From positions 124,001 through 188,000 of the forward strand of contig JAAEAF010000286.1 in NCBI GenBank assembly GCA_011037195.1: a stretch of DNA of 64,000 bases, given 5' to 3'. This DNA is from Triatoma infestans. Taxonomy: Eukaryota; Arthropoda; Insecta; Hemiptera; Reduviidae. Below, piece after piece: positions 11,040 to 25,100 of the stretch. A program made the translations under genes and the position numbers. A model generated the notes under the pieces. It was not told the DNA's origin. It saw only the letters and a program-made list of their open reading frames with translations, and searched no databases. Every line of letters starts with the position of its first letter. Position 1 is the stretch's first letter.

Positions 11040-11110
11040 ATTTATCAATACATGCTGAAGATGGGTAAACGCCCGAAAACGTTAAAAAAGACAAAATGGA
11101 GCATACTACG
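11040..11110 (+). repeat. Partial hammerhead-like arm
   Basis: A single arm with core CTGAAGA (11055-11061), a helix TGGG/CCC around TAAACG, then GAAAA and ACGTT. It resembles the right arms of family B (compare 4101-4138) but has GTT where those have GTC, and no opposite arm is present. Helix I is not conserved. Confidence 0.45.
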
Positions 11111-12127
11111 AAAAGTTTTTTAATTTATATGTATTGTACTCAAACAAGAAAATTCGCAGAAATAGTCAAATTCATTTAGACTCTTCGAGAATCTGACACG
11201 AAGGTTTTTGGATGGAAAAGATCCTGCAGAAATACTAGATATTATTTTTTCAAGATTATTCTGAGAACATTTTTAAGATGGATTATGGGTTATAGTCATG
11301 TGATAACCTCTTAAGTGCTGTGTAGTTTACTGAACGGTTCCACCAACATTTATTAATTTAAGGGTAATTAAAGATTTAATAAAAATTGTGTGTTTGAAGT
11401 AAATTTGTAACTTAGAACTTTAAAAATGGGTGTAAATAAAATTAGTACGTTTTTACGGTCTTTTACTGCTATAAGAAAAATATTGCTATCCGATCATGAT
11501 AGATTTTCGTATTAGATTTTTTTCTAATGGGACATGTTTCTATAAATGATTCCTCTTTGAATAAGGAATTGAGGATAGTTTGCCTCAGGGGGTTCTCCTA
11601 TTTGTATAATGATATTTTTAATTGTGTAAATACAAAAATGATACCTAGGACGTAGTATTTATTTATATTCATATATACGGGCGGAGCCCAATAACTAAAA
11701 AATTACAAATTTGAGTACAAAATATTAATTACACAGTTATTGTCCAACTTATACTCACTACAGTAATAATAATGATAATAAAACATATATGCAAAATGTT
11801 CAAAACACTATACAAGATAATAGAAACTTGATAAAACTACATATGTACAAGAATATAGTAGAATACATAAAACTGCCAAAAATATTTATTTCAAATACAT
11901 AGAAGGAACTATAAGTATTATTTATGTGAACATTCACTTCTTATTATGCGACCATGGCTGTGGAGGAGAAATGCTAAGAAGAGCAGACTTAATGCTATGA
12001 GAGGAAGAATGAAAAATGTCCAGATAAGGGAACTGTTGAATGATATTATTGGTAATTCTACTTAGTCATCTGCTGCTGACATAGATTTGCTTGCTTGCCC
12101 AGGGGTTGTCCAATTTCTTTATTAATA
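11111..12127. other. No gene recognised
   Basis: AT-rich DNA without recognisable exon, RNA gene or repeat module. Confidence 0.45.
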
Positions 12128-12442
12128 TTGCTTAAGAGATATTTTCCGTGATAACCTGTTTCATTTTGTGGTCATCGAATGCTTTAGGGTGTTCGTCCAT
12201 CATCAGGATGTTTTTATAAAACGGTGAGATAACACAGACTTGCACAGAGAAAATGAGTTTATTTATTCTACATATAATTATGAGTGTATAAACTGATTTT
12301 GCTCTGTGCTATCGCACTGTTTTATCAAAACATCCTAATGATGGCGAACACCCGAAACCGGTGGATGAACACAAAATGAAGCAGGCTATCACGGAAAATA
12401 TATCTGATGCTTTCCAGCTCTGGAGTCCCAACCATAATAAAT
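12128..12442. mobile_element. Family B palindromic element, mutated cores
   Basis: Inverted arms: AGATATTTTCCGTGATAACC against GCTATCACGGAAAATATATC. The left core (minus, 12173-12210) keeps CTGATGA and a helix II, but TAAA replaces GAAA and helix III is destroyed. The right core (plus, 12331-12367) has CTAATGA in place of CTGATGA and GTG at the cleavage position. Both changes hit invariant hammerhead positions, so neither arm should cleave. The right terminus is CCCAACCATAATAA. Confidence 0.7.
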
Positions 12443-13094
12443 ACTGTGTAACATTTCAAACAGGAGTCAAAGGTTCGACAATGTTACTCTCGCCATACTC
12501 AATTTTTGCCTGCCAGTTGTATAAATAACTGCTTGACATAGGTGTGCGAATTCGAATCACGTGTGGCATTCCTAAAACATAATAGAACTCATTATGTTAT
12601 AAATAGCAGTAATAGATATTTTTTCACTTCACTTTATTCTTGCTCACACTGAATAGCAAATTAGCTATCTACAAAGCAAAAAGAAATTTTCCCTTGATAA
12701 TTATGAATTTAAATGATTATTAAATAAACTTTTCTTATTAAAAGATATAAACTTCAACGTTTTCAATTTATACAAATCTGCAGAGGGTGGGGGTAGAATA
12801 AAGAAACCATGTTTTGATATTCAATTGAAAGAACCTTTTTTTGATATACAATTTACAACAATAGCAAAACATAATGTTATTAGAGGCTATTTCTCCTAGT
12901 ATTTAACTTTAAAAACTGGACGTTTCCGACTATTGAGGCCATTTTGGGCAGTACTAAAACACAAGTTTTTATTCTTAAAAAACTTGTTCTTAAAATTATT
13001 ATTCTCTTCACTAATGCAAGACGCCATAATATTTATTATTTAAAAGTAACCAATAATTTGTGAATGAGGTCAGTTATTTCATAAAAGCTATTCA
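12443..13094. other. AT-rich upstream flank
   Basis: AT-rich DNA upstream of the probable first exon of the BTB gene. I see no clear TATA box or other element I would assign. Confidence 0.4.
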
Positions 13095-13342
13095 ATGGTA
13101 AAGAATTTGAATTTGGTTTGCTTGTCTGATAGGAGTTACAGTAGAGTATGGAACGAACTCAGCGCTGTGCTGCGGCCTGACAGAGTATTATTTAGCTGCT
13201 TATTTCCCCTCCCCCAGGCTCACGACTGCAACATTGGTTGGCAATGGCAATTACCTTCTAAAATGGTGGACATTTTGTGTGCTTCTCTAATAGCTGGGGG
13301 CAAATAATATATATTTGCCTTTGGGTAAATTCTGCATTTCAG
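13095..13342 (+). promoter_or_regulatory. Probable promoter-proximal region and 5' UTR exon of the BTB gene
   Basis: This block is richer in GC than the surrounding 2 kb. It includes CCCCTCCCCCAG and a word, AAAATGGTGG (about 13259-13268), close to the AAAATGGCGG Pho/YY1-type motif of insect promoters. It ends in a perfect donor, TTTCAG|GTAAGT, with the last exon base at 13342. The first coding exon begins at an acceptor (TTACAG, exon from 15967) only 8 bp before the ATG, so an upstream non-coding exon must exist. This is the best candidate in the preceding 3 kb. The transcription start is not defined. Confidence 0.45.
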
Positions 13343-15966
13343 GTAAGTTTGTTTAATTATTTATACTTATATGAATTGGTACTGCTATTTCCTTTGCACT
13401 TTTCTTTAGTTTTCCAGTTCTAGGGTAGCCTTGAAAACGTATCATCTGGGTAAATAGGGAATAAGATCGGCTGATCAGTTAAATCATATGTGCTTATTTG
13501 TAGCGCGATATATTCGTTTTTATAAATGTACTTAATTTATAAATACCTTTACCATATCTTTAGTTCCATAAACATTTTAACCTTCGCAGGCTCAAATATT
13601 AACTGATACTTTATTAATTAGAATTTGGATATCATTACGCTTAATTACAATATTATTTCATTAAATGGCAAAATATATTAAATAGTAGATTAGAAAAACA
13701 TTTTTATGTGAGTTATAGTAAAGATACAATTAGCTACAAAAACGAAATAGGCTTTCTATTTACGACAAATAACCATCATTTGTTTACTTAGCAAAGTTCT
13801 CTACAGAAGTTAATACATTAGCTAAAATGGTAACGAAATTGTTTAATATTTCACATAAAAACTCTTAATAAGGGCTTATATGGTGACTGTTGTATTATTC
13901 CGAAAAAATAAAATAGCTTAGTGAATGTATCAGACGGAAATATAAATAATTATGTCAGATATCAAGTTATCATTGTGACAAAAAATTGTCAACTGTCAGT
14001 AATTGAACTAGTATATGGTATATACAAATCATACTATTTTATTTATTGCTATTAAAGAATTATTGATTACCACTCTCTTCATTACCTTTTCAAATGATAA
14101 TTATCGTTGTATTGCGAAAATAATTGTGAGTACCACTTTGTATATTAATTAGAAACGTGATAGGAATTAAGTTATATGAAAAAGTTCCATGTATTGAAAC
14201 ATAAATCCTACTTTTTCTCATTATAGAAAGTGTGCTAAAATTTTGTGAGTATAATTTGACTAGTATCGAAGTGAAAGAAGAGTAAATTAGTTTCATATTT
14301 TGTATCAAATAATTTAAACATTGAAGTCAATTTAACCTGCATTGAAATTACTTTCAAATCTTCCACCATTAGCGTACAGCTAAAAGGAAACTCGGATAAC
14401 CGTATACTGACTGACAGGATTTACTCCTTTCTTAATCAATACGAAAAAGTGTTAACTTATGTTTTTATTAAAAAAATATATTTAACCTTTAGAAAACTAA
14501 AAATATACCCAATAATGTTTGTTTTAATGCATTTTCTTACCTCTTAGTGATGATAGCTGTTGTGGTTATTAGTCCTGAAATTAGAATTTTTCTCCTAATT
14601 GTTTATTTTCTGATCTGATTGTTTACTTTAATAAGTGATTACCTGGGTTTATTTTTTATTTTAACAAACAGCATAAACCATTAATTTTATATTCATCTTT
14701 TCATTAATCCAAAAGTAAAACAAAAATATATCAACTGAGGTTTCTTTGCTTTCTTTATTGTTGCACAACTGTTATTTGAAATGCGCTTTTTATTGGTGTA
14801 AGTGCAAGCTTTCTTGGATAATACTTGTTTATTTACCTTTTAATTAGACCTAATTCTTTGAGTATCAGGTTATTCTAAACTATAATTATTTATGTCCCCT
14901 GTATACCACGCTATTGATTGTTAAACAAAGAAAACCACATAAAATAAAATAAAAATACCCCACCAGCACGTTACTTATTTATTGCCAAGCAAAAATTTTT
15001 ACTTTATCAATTTTATCTCACTGTCACGTGATAAGACTCCGAAGCTTGAAATGGTGGTCAGGGCAATATTAGTAAAGACATTATTAAGCACTATTTAAAA
15101 ATATGGGTTCAATAAAAATTGGTTTAAAAAAAATAGAGGTGCTTTCTTAAGAAGCTGGCAAATAGGATTGTGATATAGTAATAATTTTTGTCTATTTTCA
15201 TATATGGTACTTAAGCACAATGCCATAAAATATTAAAATTATTAATTAGATCTGTAAAATCTAGCTTTGAATCTTTATTTTTAATCTTACATATATTTTC
15301 GCAGCTATTACTTTTTTACATGTGTATTCATTGTTGTCCACCTACTCTGTACTAAGAGACGCACTTTAGTGAGGTTTATCTGAATGTTGATTTTTTTTTT
15401 TACTTTTATTTTTATAAAATGATTTCTTTAGAAGCATAAAATTTCCTAGGAAATTTTAAATTACCTGAAGGATTTTAGAGAAACTCTTGAAACTATGATA
15501 GTAGAGTAATATAAACACTCTCTGAATGCTAGGTTTTCGGTTGAATTTCTAATGAAATCAATCTTCGGGCTTTGAAATTGTTATGTACACAGTATGAAAA
15601 TTACAGGGAAAGTGTTAATTCATTTCGATTAGTTTAAACTGTTTTCCTTCATGAAGAGTTGTGAGTGAATTTAAGAATATTTTCAAAAATTTGGAGTTGC
15701 TAATAGTTTTAAATTTAGATTAGTACTCCAATTGTACTATGTCATCATATAGACGATGCGATACTTTTTCTTACAGCAGTAAGAGAAAGTAAAAGAAAGA
15801 TCTGTAAATCGTTGCATGTAAGGTATGTTTATTTTAGAGAAACAATACTTTAAAAAAAAAGAGAAAGTAAAAATAATGCCTTATTAGAAAATACTACCTT
15901 ATTATTAGTCCCAATTAAGTTTTATATTGATTTGATTATTTATTAATTTCTTTTATTTAATTACAG
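13343..15966 (+). other. Probable first intron of the BTB gene
   Basis: AT-rich sequence running from the GTAAGT donor at 13343 to the TTACAG acceptor ending at 15966. It holds no recognisable exon. At about 15765-15860 there is a short family A end with the palindrome TTTCTTACAGCAGTAAGAGA. Confidence 0.45.
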
Positions 15967-16145
15967 GAGGAGGAATGGACGGAACGCAGTTTTTAGTGCA
16001 GTGGGATGAACACCCTTCACATTTGGCCACAAGGCTTGGCTATTTACTTGAACATCAGTCACTGGTAGATGTTACACTCATGTGTAATACGCATACACTT
16101 AAAGTTCATCGGGCTGTCCTGGCTGCTTGTAGCCCTTATTTTGAG
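15967..16145 (+). CDS. BTB gene, first coding exon
   Basis: The acceptor TTACAG ends at 15966. Eight bases (GAGGAGGA) precede the ATG at 15975, which is the first in-frame ATG in the exon. Coding sequence runs to 16145 (57 codons, phase 0) and covers the start of the BTB fold through CSPYFE. The donor is GAG|GTAATA. Reading through the donor gives a tail (EVILRTSGGG...) that is intronic and leaves the BTB domain. Confidence 0.88.
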
Positions 16146-19100
16146 GTAATATTAAGAACCAGTGGCGGAGGCAAAGGAGTGAATGAGATGATAAAATCAG
16201 ATATGAAAACATTTTTTCAGCAATATGTTCACTGATTTGCAAATATTGCCTGTTTTGAGAGGACTACCATTTAGAATGCAGTCGTATGATATACATACAC
16301 AGCTGTTTCACATAATAGTTCTAGTAAACAAATGTTCCTCCGAAAAATAATCCCTTCCCGAAAACAATTTCTGCGTCCGCCCCTGGTAATATATTTCTCT
16401 TTGTTACAACGTAACATTCAGTGATTTATGGTAAGTTAAAATCAAAATAAATAAATAAAAAATAGTTTCGTAACTAGATTGAAGAAAAGTAATACACAAT
16501 TTCATCTAATGTTTGGCCTTTATACACTAAATAGACGTTTATCTTCTTTTTGAAGATTTCAAGTGAAATCCACTTCCATATAGTGATGGCCATTTAATGT
16601 TTGGTGAACTGATTGAATATTTTGAGCCCCATAATCGTATATGATGTATTGGTATGGCGTATAGAGTATTGAATTCTTGTTTCTAGTGTTATGACTCTCT
16701 CTTTTTTATAGAAAACTGAGATTTATATTTAATCATAAATACTTAACGTAGATAGATTCTTTCAGGCGACACTGCGACCTGAAAGATATATTGCACCTCC
16801 CGGAGCCGTCTTAGTGCCGGCCACTGAACAGTGTTATCTTGCTACAGGCAACACTGCCCATCAACGGGTAGTGCACTGTATAAGCTTCTAGGAAGAGAAA
16901 ATCTACATATACTAAGATGATAAAGATAAAGGGAGAGCAGTCTTAGCATTCGGGCTTTCTTAAAAAAAGTGTTCTGTATGAGGCGCTACTAAAAAAATCT
17001 CAGTAAAATTCTTAACACCTTCTTAAGGCTAATAAAAATTCTTGCAACAAAAGAGAAATCAGCCAAACAAAATATACCATATGTCAAAAGGCATACATTT
17101 GTTTTATTTTTAGTTGTATTTATTGATCTCATTGAAGATTTATCAAGATGTTTTTGAATTCTATAATTTTGGTATTTGTATATCCGGATGTTTTTTCATT
17201 CACGTCCACAAAATATAAGACTAGACCTCTGCCAAACAAATTATTACAACCCAAAGTAGCCCCCATTTCGATTAATTTCTTTTTAAAATGTAAAATTTCT
17301 AGATAGGTTTTTGATATGTGTTTTGCTTTATATGTGATTTAGAGAATTCAGTGCAATCTTTAGTATAATGAAAACGTAATTTCCATAATTCAGATCAAAA
17401 TTTAAAAACTTGATGGCATGGTTAAATTAACTCAGTGTTTTGATGATCTTATATGTTTCTTAAATTTTCCATGTTACTAAATACAATTTATATTTTATAT
17501 ATTTAGTAACCAGTACAGATAGTTTTTTTCATTTCGGGAGAATTGATTCAATTCATTGTAATTATTCATTTTTAAAAAATTAAATAAAATCCTGCAAGTA
17601 TGAATATTATATTAGTAATAAATATTACAGTTTTTTTGTGTGTTACATTTCAGAGACAGTTAGGCAGCCATCCATTAATAGTCCTGAAAGATATGAAATT
17701 TTCCGTGCTCAAATCCTTAGTAGAATTCATGTACTGTGGAGAAACAAGTGTATCAGAAGAAAATCTTACTCCACTTTTAGAGGCTGCAAAATTCTTCGAG
17801 GTATGTATGTAAATTAATTTATAATTTGCATTAATAATTTTTTTTAATTGCTAATTTTTTAAATTAAAAAATAATAGAAAATAGATGGACGATATTTTGA
17901 GTTACTGATGCGTATTTTTTCGTAGATTGACTAAACAAAAAAAGTTAACTATAACTGGATCAGCGTTTCTCAGCTTCTTTCATTCCGAGCCCCAGAAATC
18001 TTCCGTGGCATAAAATTCTTTAGAAAACTGCCGGTGAAAATTGTTGGTTTTATAAATCAAGCTACATAAATCTTTTGCAAATTGGAATGCATTTCATAGC
18101 TGAAAATGAATTCTAATCAAGCTAAGTTTTCATAGCATGGTCCTAATTTTTACACTTTTTCGAATTCGATATCTTTTCTGGGATTTCTAATTTTCGTTGG
18201 AAATTATAGAATTTGATATACATATACCCTATATTCATTCATGGTTAGAGAAATTAAAATTTCCTAATTCGAAACAAGTTGTGAAGAAATATTACTAGAC
18301 TTATTCATTTCTCTTCTTTCCTGGTTTGCGGTCCAACGCTTCAACAATAAATTCAACCTAGTAAAAAGAAAAGTGCTTAAAATGATGAAATTTATAAAAT
18401 AATGTTGGAACTTATACTATATTTATAAAAAATAAATTTGAATTATGTTTAAATAAAAACTGGATTCAAATGTGTATCGTTAAATATAAATGTAATTTCT
18501 AAATAAAAAATATTAATATATTCATAAATCAATCGCAATTTATTATGAGCTAAAGTCACATTTTACTATGAACTAAAATCACATTTTATAAAATAAACTG
18601 CTTCCCATTGCTTTATGAAAGCCGCGCTTTCATGTGCTATGCATGTAACGTAATACCAAGCGCGCTTTTATTTGGAAACGCACCTTAATCAAAGTGTTAA
18701 ATGAAGTGAAAAACTTTATGCAAAGGTAGTTAACCTAGATAGGAATTTTTATGTACTTTGACAGTTTTTATGCATCAATAAAATGTAATTTTATTTTCAA
18801 AATTAACATTTCTATTATTGAGGATATGATGATAATTACAATAATATTTTCATAGGTAAAAGGCCTCTCTTCAATGACCAAAGAAACAGTTTGCTCACCA
18901 AACTCTACTAATCCAACAAAGACATTTAATGGCACCGTTGCTACGCCTACGACATGTAAGTAGCACTTTTTTTCCATTATTGCATTAAGCAAATCATTAT
19001 GCATGAATATGATCATTATTTATAATCATGAATTTTCTTTTTAATTAATAACTCATTGTGATGGGAGCAGATTAATTTTCCTCGAAAAACTCGAGTTTTT

Positions 19101-22100
19101 TTCTTGTATTTTTAATGTTCTTTGGAGATTTTAGAATTAAATATACCACAATTATGGTTAAAGAGAAATTAAAATTTCCTAATCGAAATCAGTTGTAAGA
19201 GGATTATTAGACTTCATTTCTCTTCTTACCTGACATTGCAGTCAAACGATTTAGCTCTTAGCCTCCTCATGAGTTTTTCCCGATACTCCTCGTGTTTTAT
19301 GCAGTTCTTCCCTACCACCGCAATTTGGGCTTCCAGCGGGAGATAATTTTGCAGCAATCAGCCTTGTTAAGTAGCTTTTCTCAATCTTCCTTTGTCGATG
19401 CGAATTTTCTCAATTGTATGTGCGTCATCAGTCGTACCTTAACGTACAGAGGCAAAGATTTTGCGGAAAGCTTTCTTTGAAGACCCACAAACAATATGTC
19501 TTTCTCTTGGAAATGATCCAAAGCACACACCAGATTAGCCGAAACATTTTGGTGCACCTTATCAACCCCTCAGTTTATTTCGCTTTTAAAATGCTTAATT
19601 CGATCATGGTGATGTTTCTTTGGTTTTGCCCTATTGACATCATCAGCATTTTAGTTTCCTGGGAAAATGTCATCTTTTATGGCGGCAAGGGATCCCAGGT
19701 TTATGCACTATATTTCCCCAGGCGTATTTTCAATTGCGTAATTTCTTACACGTAAGATGCTCCTTATAAATCTCTGAAGTATAAACTAAGGAGGTCTTCT
19801 TTAATGGTATATAAACAAGCGATTCGAGCTTTTCGAAAAAATCTGGGAGTGTACATTGGGAAATCGTCAAAGACAGTGGATTAAGTCTAATCGTGGAAAG
19901 ATAATTTAAAAATTTGTCCCAAATATTTGGCAAAGGCGAAAAGCAAAATAGATAGAAAGCTAATGGGGAACACACTATAAGAAGGAAACTTCAATTCCCG
20001 GCTATTTAACCTGGTTCTGAAGTCGTCACCTTATACTGAGTGTGATTCGGAATGAGGGATGTTCTTCGTTATTGCTTGTTACTGGACTCGGAAAGATCGA
20101 AGCCAAATATAGCTTCAAGACTTACGTGGTACTGAGTGGGTGGCAGGCGCGAATGCGACGTGCTGGCGCTAAATCCGAGGCAAACTTGTGATACTTTTTG
20201 AAGTTTGGGGAAAAGTCTGCAGGAGAGATAGAAAGAGGAGTAGGTTACTAGCAATCAGACTGTTCAAGGATGGTAATCCTCTTCGTTGGGGCCAACAAAT
20301 CCATTTCGTGATTGTGGCACAAGAATAGCAGATTCGTGGGTGGAAGGTATTAATTATTTATTAATTAATGTTTTAATAAATCATATTGATTAGCTCTCTT
20401 TAGGGCTCAAACGTTAAATATGTTGGCCGTTTTGAGTCATATGTAAAATGAGAAGCTGCTGCTAGTAGCTGACCTTATAGCGATAGTTTGAAATAAGGTC
20501 ATTGGAAATGCTGACCATATGCCCAGATAATAAAATTCTCCACCTTGATTTTTTTTATATCAGAAGAAAACTGATTGGAAATGGCTTCAGGCCAATGTTG
20601 ATACGTCTACCGAAAAAATTAAATTAATTCAGGCAAGGAAAAATAAAAAAAAATATCAAGAATAATAAATACAAAACACTATCACAAATACATAACAATA
20701 AAAGTTCAAGTTCCTTCTAAAGAGGATTGATAAAGTTAAACTATCTTTTGTTTTGTTTATATTTTTAAAATAGAAATTGAAAATTTAATATATTCGTTTC
20801 TGATATTACTTTCATGTTTCAGCTGGATATGGTCGAGGAGGTTGTGGTAACCGTGGTCGGGGTAGGGGTAGGGGAAGGCCTCCACTAAATACAACAACCA
20901 AGATAGGAAGTCCAACCGAATCAGCACAAATTCTTCTTTCATTATCCGGTAACACGAATTCACCACAATTGTTTACAACTAGTAAAAACGTTAAAATAGA
21001 CCCGTCAGTTGTACAGGGAGGAGTTGAAAATAAAATCTCTCCAAAGCTGGGATTTGAACCACGAAGAAGAGGAAGAAAAAGAGGTGCTCTAAATACAGCT
21101 TTCCGTGACCGCCTAATGAGAGACGCTGATACCCAAATGGCAATAGAAAACCTAAAAAGGGATCTGTCAGATGACGGTGATCTGGTAGGGTCTCCACTCC
21201 TATCTTCACTGTTATCAAAACAAGAGAACGATGATAAAACATATATGAATGCAATTAAAAACATCGGGCTTCCCACTAATGTGCCTATTCTTGTTGATAA
21301 CGGTCAAGGCAAACTTGTCACCTTGTCTGAGGATGTCCTGAAAACAGTCATAGATAATGGTGATGGTAGTGTACAACTTCATTTAGGCCCCACTCCAAAA
21401 ACACCAAGGAACCAATCAGAAGAAGAAATCGTTACAGGTATTGGATCATCCATAGATATTAAAACGGATCATGAAGATACTATTAATGAAGAGATGCTGC
21501 AAAGTTTAAAGAAAGGGGCAGTTTCAGAAGCTGAAAACGAACCAGAGGCTGTTGTTCTCTTTGAAGTTACGGACAACAAAAAAGTGGAAAAGTATGTTGT
21601 CTCTGCTAAAGAAGTAAGTCTACTTAAAGCTCTTAATGAACAGTTGACTAAACAGAAAAAAGAATTAGCCGATATAACGCGTAATAATCTTTCAACTATT
21701 GATGTTGCTGGCACAAATACTAAAGTTGCAGAGCTTAAATTGAAAATAGGCAAAACAAAATCAATACTTTCGGAAGTTGTAGGATACGCACAAGGCCTTA
21801 GGGAAAAGTTAAAGAGTATAGAAACATCACAAGATAATAAATCACAGATGGTTCAATTAGAATTTATAGATGGGAATGGTGAGAAAATTGAAGGCTATCA
21901 AGTTACTGGAACTTTAGTTGATAAGAAAGATGGAGGCAAGGATGAATTTTTAGGTCTTTTTGATATGGTATGCGAAGGTAATAATGAAGGACCTCTGTTG
22001 ACAGAAGGTGCCAAGGAAGAGGAAGACCAACCTGAAGAAGGAAGAATACCATATGAAATTGAAGCAATGATTAATGATGACAACTCAAATAATATAGTGA

Positions 22101-25100
22101 TTGAAGATAAGAATCAGGAATACAAATATATTATAGACAATGATGGTAATGTAATGAATCAAGAGGAAAATAATTATGTTGTCTACGAAGAAAGTGAAGG
22201 AGTTATGTATGATGATGGAACTGAAGAATCTGTTCTGCCCAGTATAGGAGATGAAGCCGGCGCAGATTTTGTAGTGAGTGAACCGCAAACTGAGTACATC
22301 GTCTATGATGATAAAGGTCACGAATTGACGGATGACAGCATGAAGTCTATGGGCGTGGATGGCGCCAGGTAAGTTATTATTTGGATGACCTTAAATTATA
22401 ATCATATAATATTGATGAATAGGTAGTAGGATCTGCAGTGGTGGACAAAATCTGTTAGTTTTGTATCTGTTATATGCTTCTTTTCTTTAATTCTGGTCGG
22501 TTTCGGATTTTTCTCCATCGTCAGAGGCTGGTTCATCAAGTTGTCAAGAGATGTCGACTTCCGCTGTACAAATCAGCCGATTAAATACAATTCAGGCGAT
22601 GTAGTATGTAACAGATACTTTATAAATGTAGTCATAGCTTAAATGTAGATGGGAATGGTAAAGGTCTAAACGTCTCTAAACAAACTTGATGATCTAAATT
22701 TCGACTGTGAAGGAAAATACGAAAACAGTCTTCATTAAGGAAACGTAAAAATGGAAGGAAGTTTAATAAAGTTGATATTCATTTTACTTTCTCTTGCTGC
22801 ATTGAAAAGTATTTCGATCGGGTCAAATTTGAAATTTTGTTTTAACAGAAAACGTAAGTTTTGAGATTGTCTAATTAAGAAACAAAATTTGTATGATTTA
22901 TAATGGTTGCGCTCCCACGCTCTTTGGTGTGTACATATATCGGTGTACGATTTCTTTTGTGTGCTGTGTGTAGGCATAATCGCAGGAAGCTCAAACTTGG
23001 TTTATCTTGGGATCCGACTTTCAAAAAATCAATCACTTTCAACGGAAATTTAAAATTACTAAATTACTTTTTTCATCAGAGACATTTTCCGTGATAGCCT
23101 GCTTCTTTTTGTGGTCATCGACCGGTTTCTTCAGGATGCGTTTGTCACACTGAATTTGCTCTGTGCAAGTCTGCGTTATCACACTGTGTGACAAACGTTA
23201 TGTTATATACCACAAAAATTACTTTTTTCAGTTTTAGGCGGTTATCCATTATTTATTTATAGAGGCTTATAACTTTCATTTTTAGCAACGTTTAGCAGGA
23301 ATATTGATTTCTGGGGGAAGCAATGACCCTGAACTCCTCTCTAAAATACTATTTTATACTATTTCAAATTCTGTACGGTTGTACTAACTTCATAAAAATA
23401 AAAATGTTTACAACATTCAAAGTTGGAAGAAAAATTGGTTAACGGAAGTGAAAATTTTCAGAAAGTTTTCATTTTTTTCGCGATTTTTTTGAAAATTATT
23501 TTCCTTCAAAGATTTTCCTTAAACTTGATGTTGTACATAGTACACAACTAAATCTTCTCAAATACTATGATGATTGACGGATGCCATAAAAGAAAACTTT
23601 TAAACTTTAACTTCAGAAAAGTTTATTTTGATTTGCCTTTCTGACTCAGGAGGTCGAGGAATGGAGTAAACATCAAATTGGTGTTTGCCACAATTTTTGT
23701 ATTTGTATTATAAAGAATGGTCAACTTGACCTATTATTTATATGGATTGATAAACCTATTTCGCAGAAAAAATCTTTTCAGGAGTATTGGGGAATGAGAT
23801 GTTAGTCTTCCCTCTATAATACCAGTCAGAACAACTTCATTTCCACCACCTGGTGTGAGTTAGATTAGATTGCACAAGAGATGGCCAAGCCTCATTCCCC
23901 CGCGTCCTGCTCAGGAGGTCTATTGTGGATCCTCAATGGTTGAGCACGTCCCCGAGCTTTGCCTTTCTAAGCAAGCTTAACAAAGCTGAAAGCGGTTCTG
24001 TCATGAAGCTTATGGCTTCGGAATTGCCCATCCCCGACTAAAGAAACCTTGTCTTAGCAGGCCGACATACTCGCAATGTGCACCGTTTCTTTCTCCGCCT
24101 TACAGAATCGGTACATTCCGTCGTCAATAAGTAGTAATGATGCATGTGCCTCTACACAGCCTACAATGCCCCGTTAGAAGTCCCATTACTACCCTTCGGC
24201 TATGGTTCAATAGATCCCTGGTGAATTTAAGCGAGTGATTCTTAATAAAAAAATTCGCCTGCCTCTTTCCTAGTGTTCTCTCCCACCATTGCAGAAACTG
24301 TTCTTCTATATGGTGGTAGTAAAGGCAGCTAAACATTCTTTAATAGTTCCGATTAAGAAAATTTTTTCAGGAGTAGCGGTGACAGGATTCCTTTAGAGAG
24401 GGAAGCGTTTTGTTCTCTCATTTTAGTTTAATGTAAGGTCCTATCGCTTAAACGAGTCTAATAGCTACGGAGAAATAAATATGTTGTAAAAATAACCAGT
24501 TGGTAATAACTCTATTACCAGAAAGTGTAATAATCTGTTAATATTATCTAGAAATTCGCTCTAGTGATTTTGCTTTGAACTTAGTATATTAATTGCAATA
24601 AATGGGTCTACTGGAAAATTGATTTCGGGAAGTTTTGGGGAAACTGCGAGGTTAGGACCCTCTAAACTGTTTTCTGTCCAAAGTACGCAAATAACACTTT
24701 GTAAAGGGAAACTAATAAACGTTCAATAAAACAACATCTCTGAAGAAAATTTATCAATGAGAATTACATAAGAGAAAGTTGTGTTGGTGTTTCGCGCTAG
24801 TTTTTACTTTCCAGGGATTAACCGTAATTTGCAATATTGACTTTGTTATTCAAAATGTGTGTTAAAAGGTTAAGATAAAATTGCACTTAATAATACACTT
24901 TTCTATATTTTGAAATCAATATAGGAGGATTAAGATTAAACTAATATAATATTGTTAAAGATGAAACCTGATATTGTTACCTGAAACCTTATGAAAGTAA
25001 CCTTCTCTGTTTTTATAGAAACCAGAATCTTTTCAGGCGCGATGCTCGATCAAAGTGTTTTTATAATCTCCGATCACAAAAGGCAAAACTTAGTCTAGAC

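Noticed and set aside
17957..18005. hAT transposon end
   Set aside because: Only one end-like word (CAGCGTTTCTCAG...) is seen; no opposite end or target duplication was found, so it is noted only inside the intron entry.
20812..21276. 154-codon frame on the minus strand within the BTB gene
   Set aside because: Shadow of the fourth coding exon; the plus-strand frame is far longer, is joined by splice sites and carries the domains.
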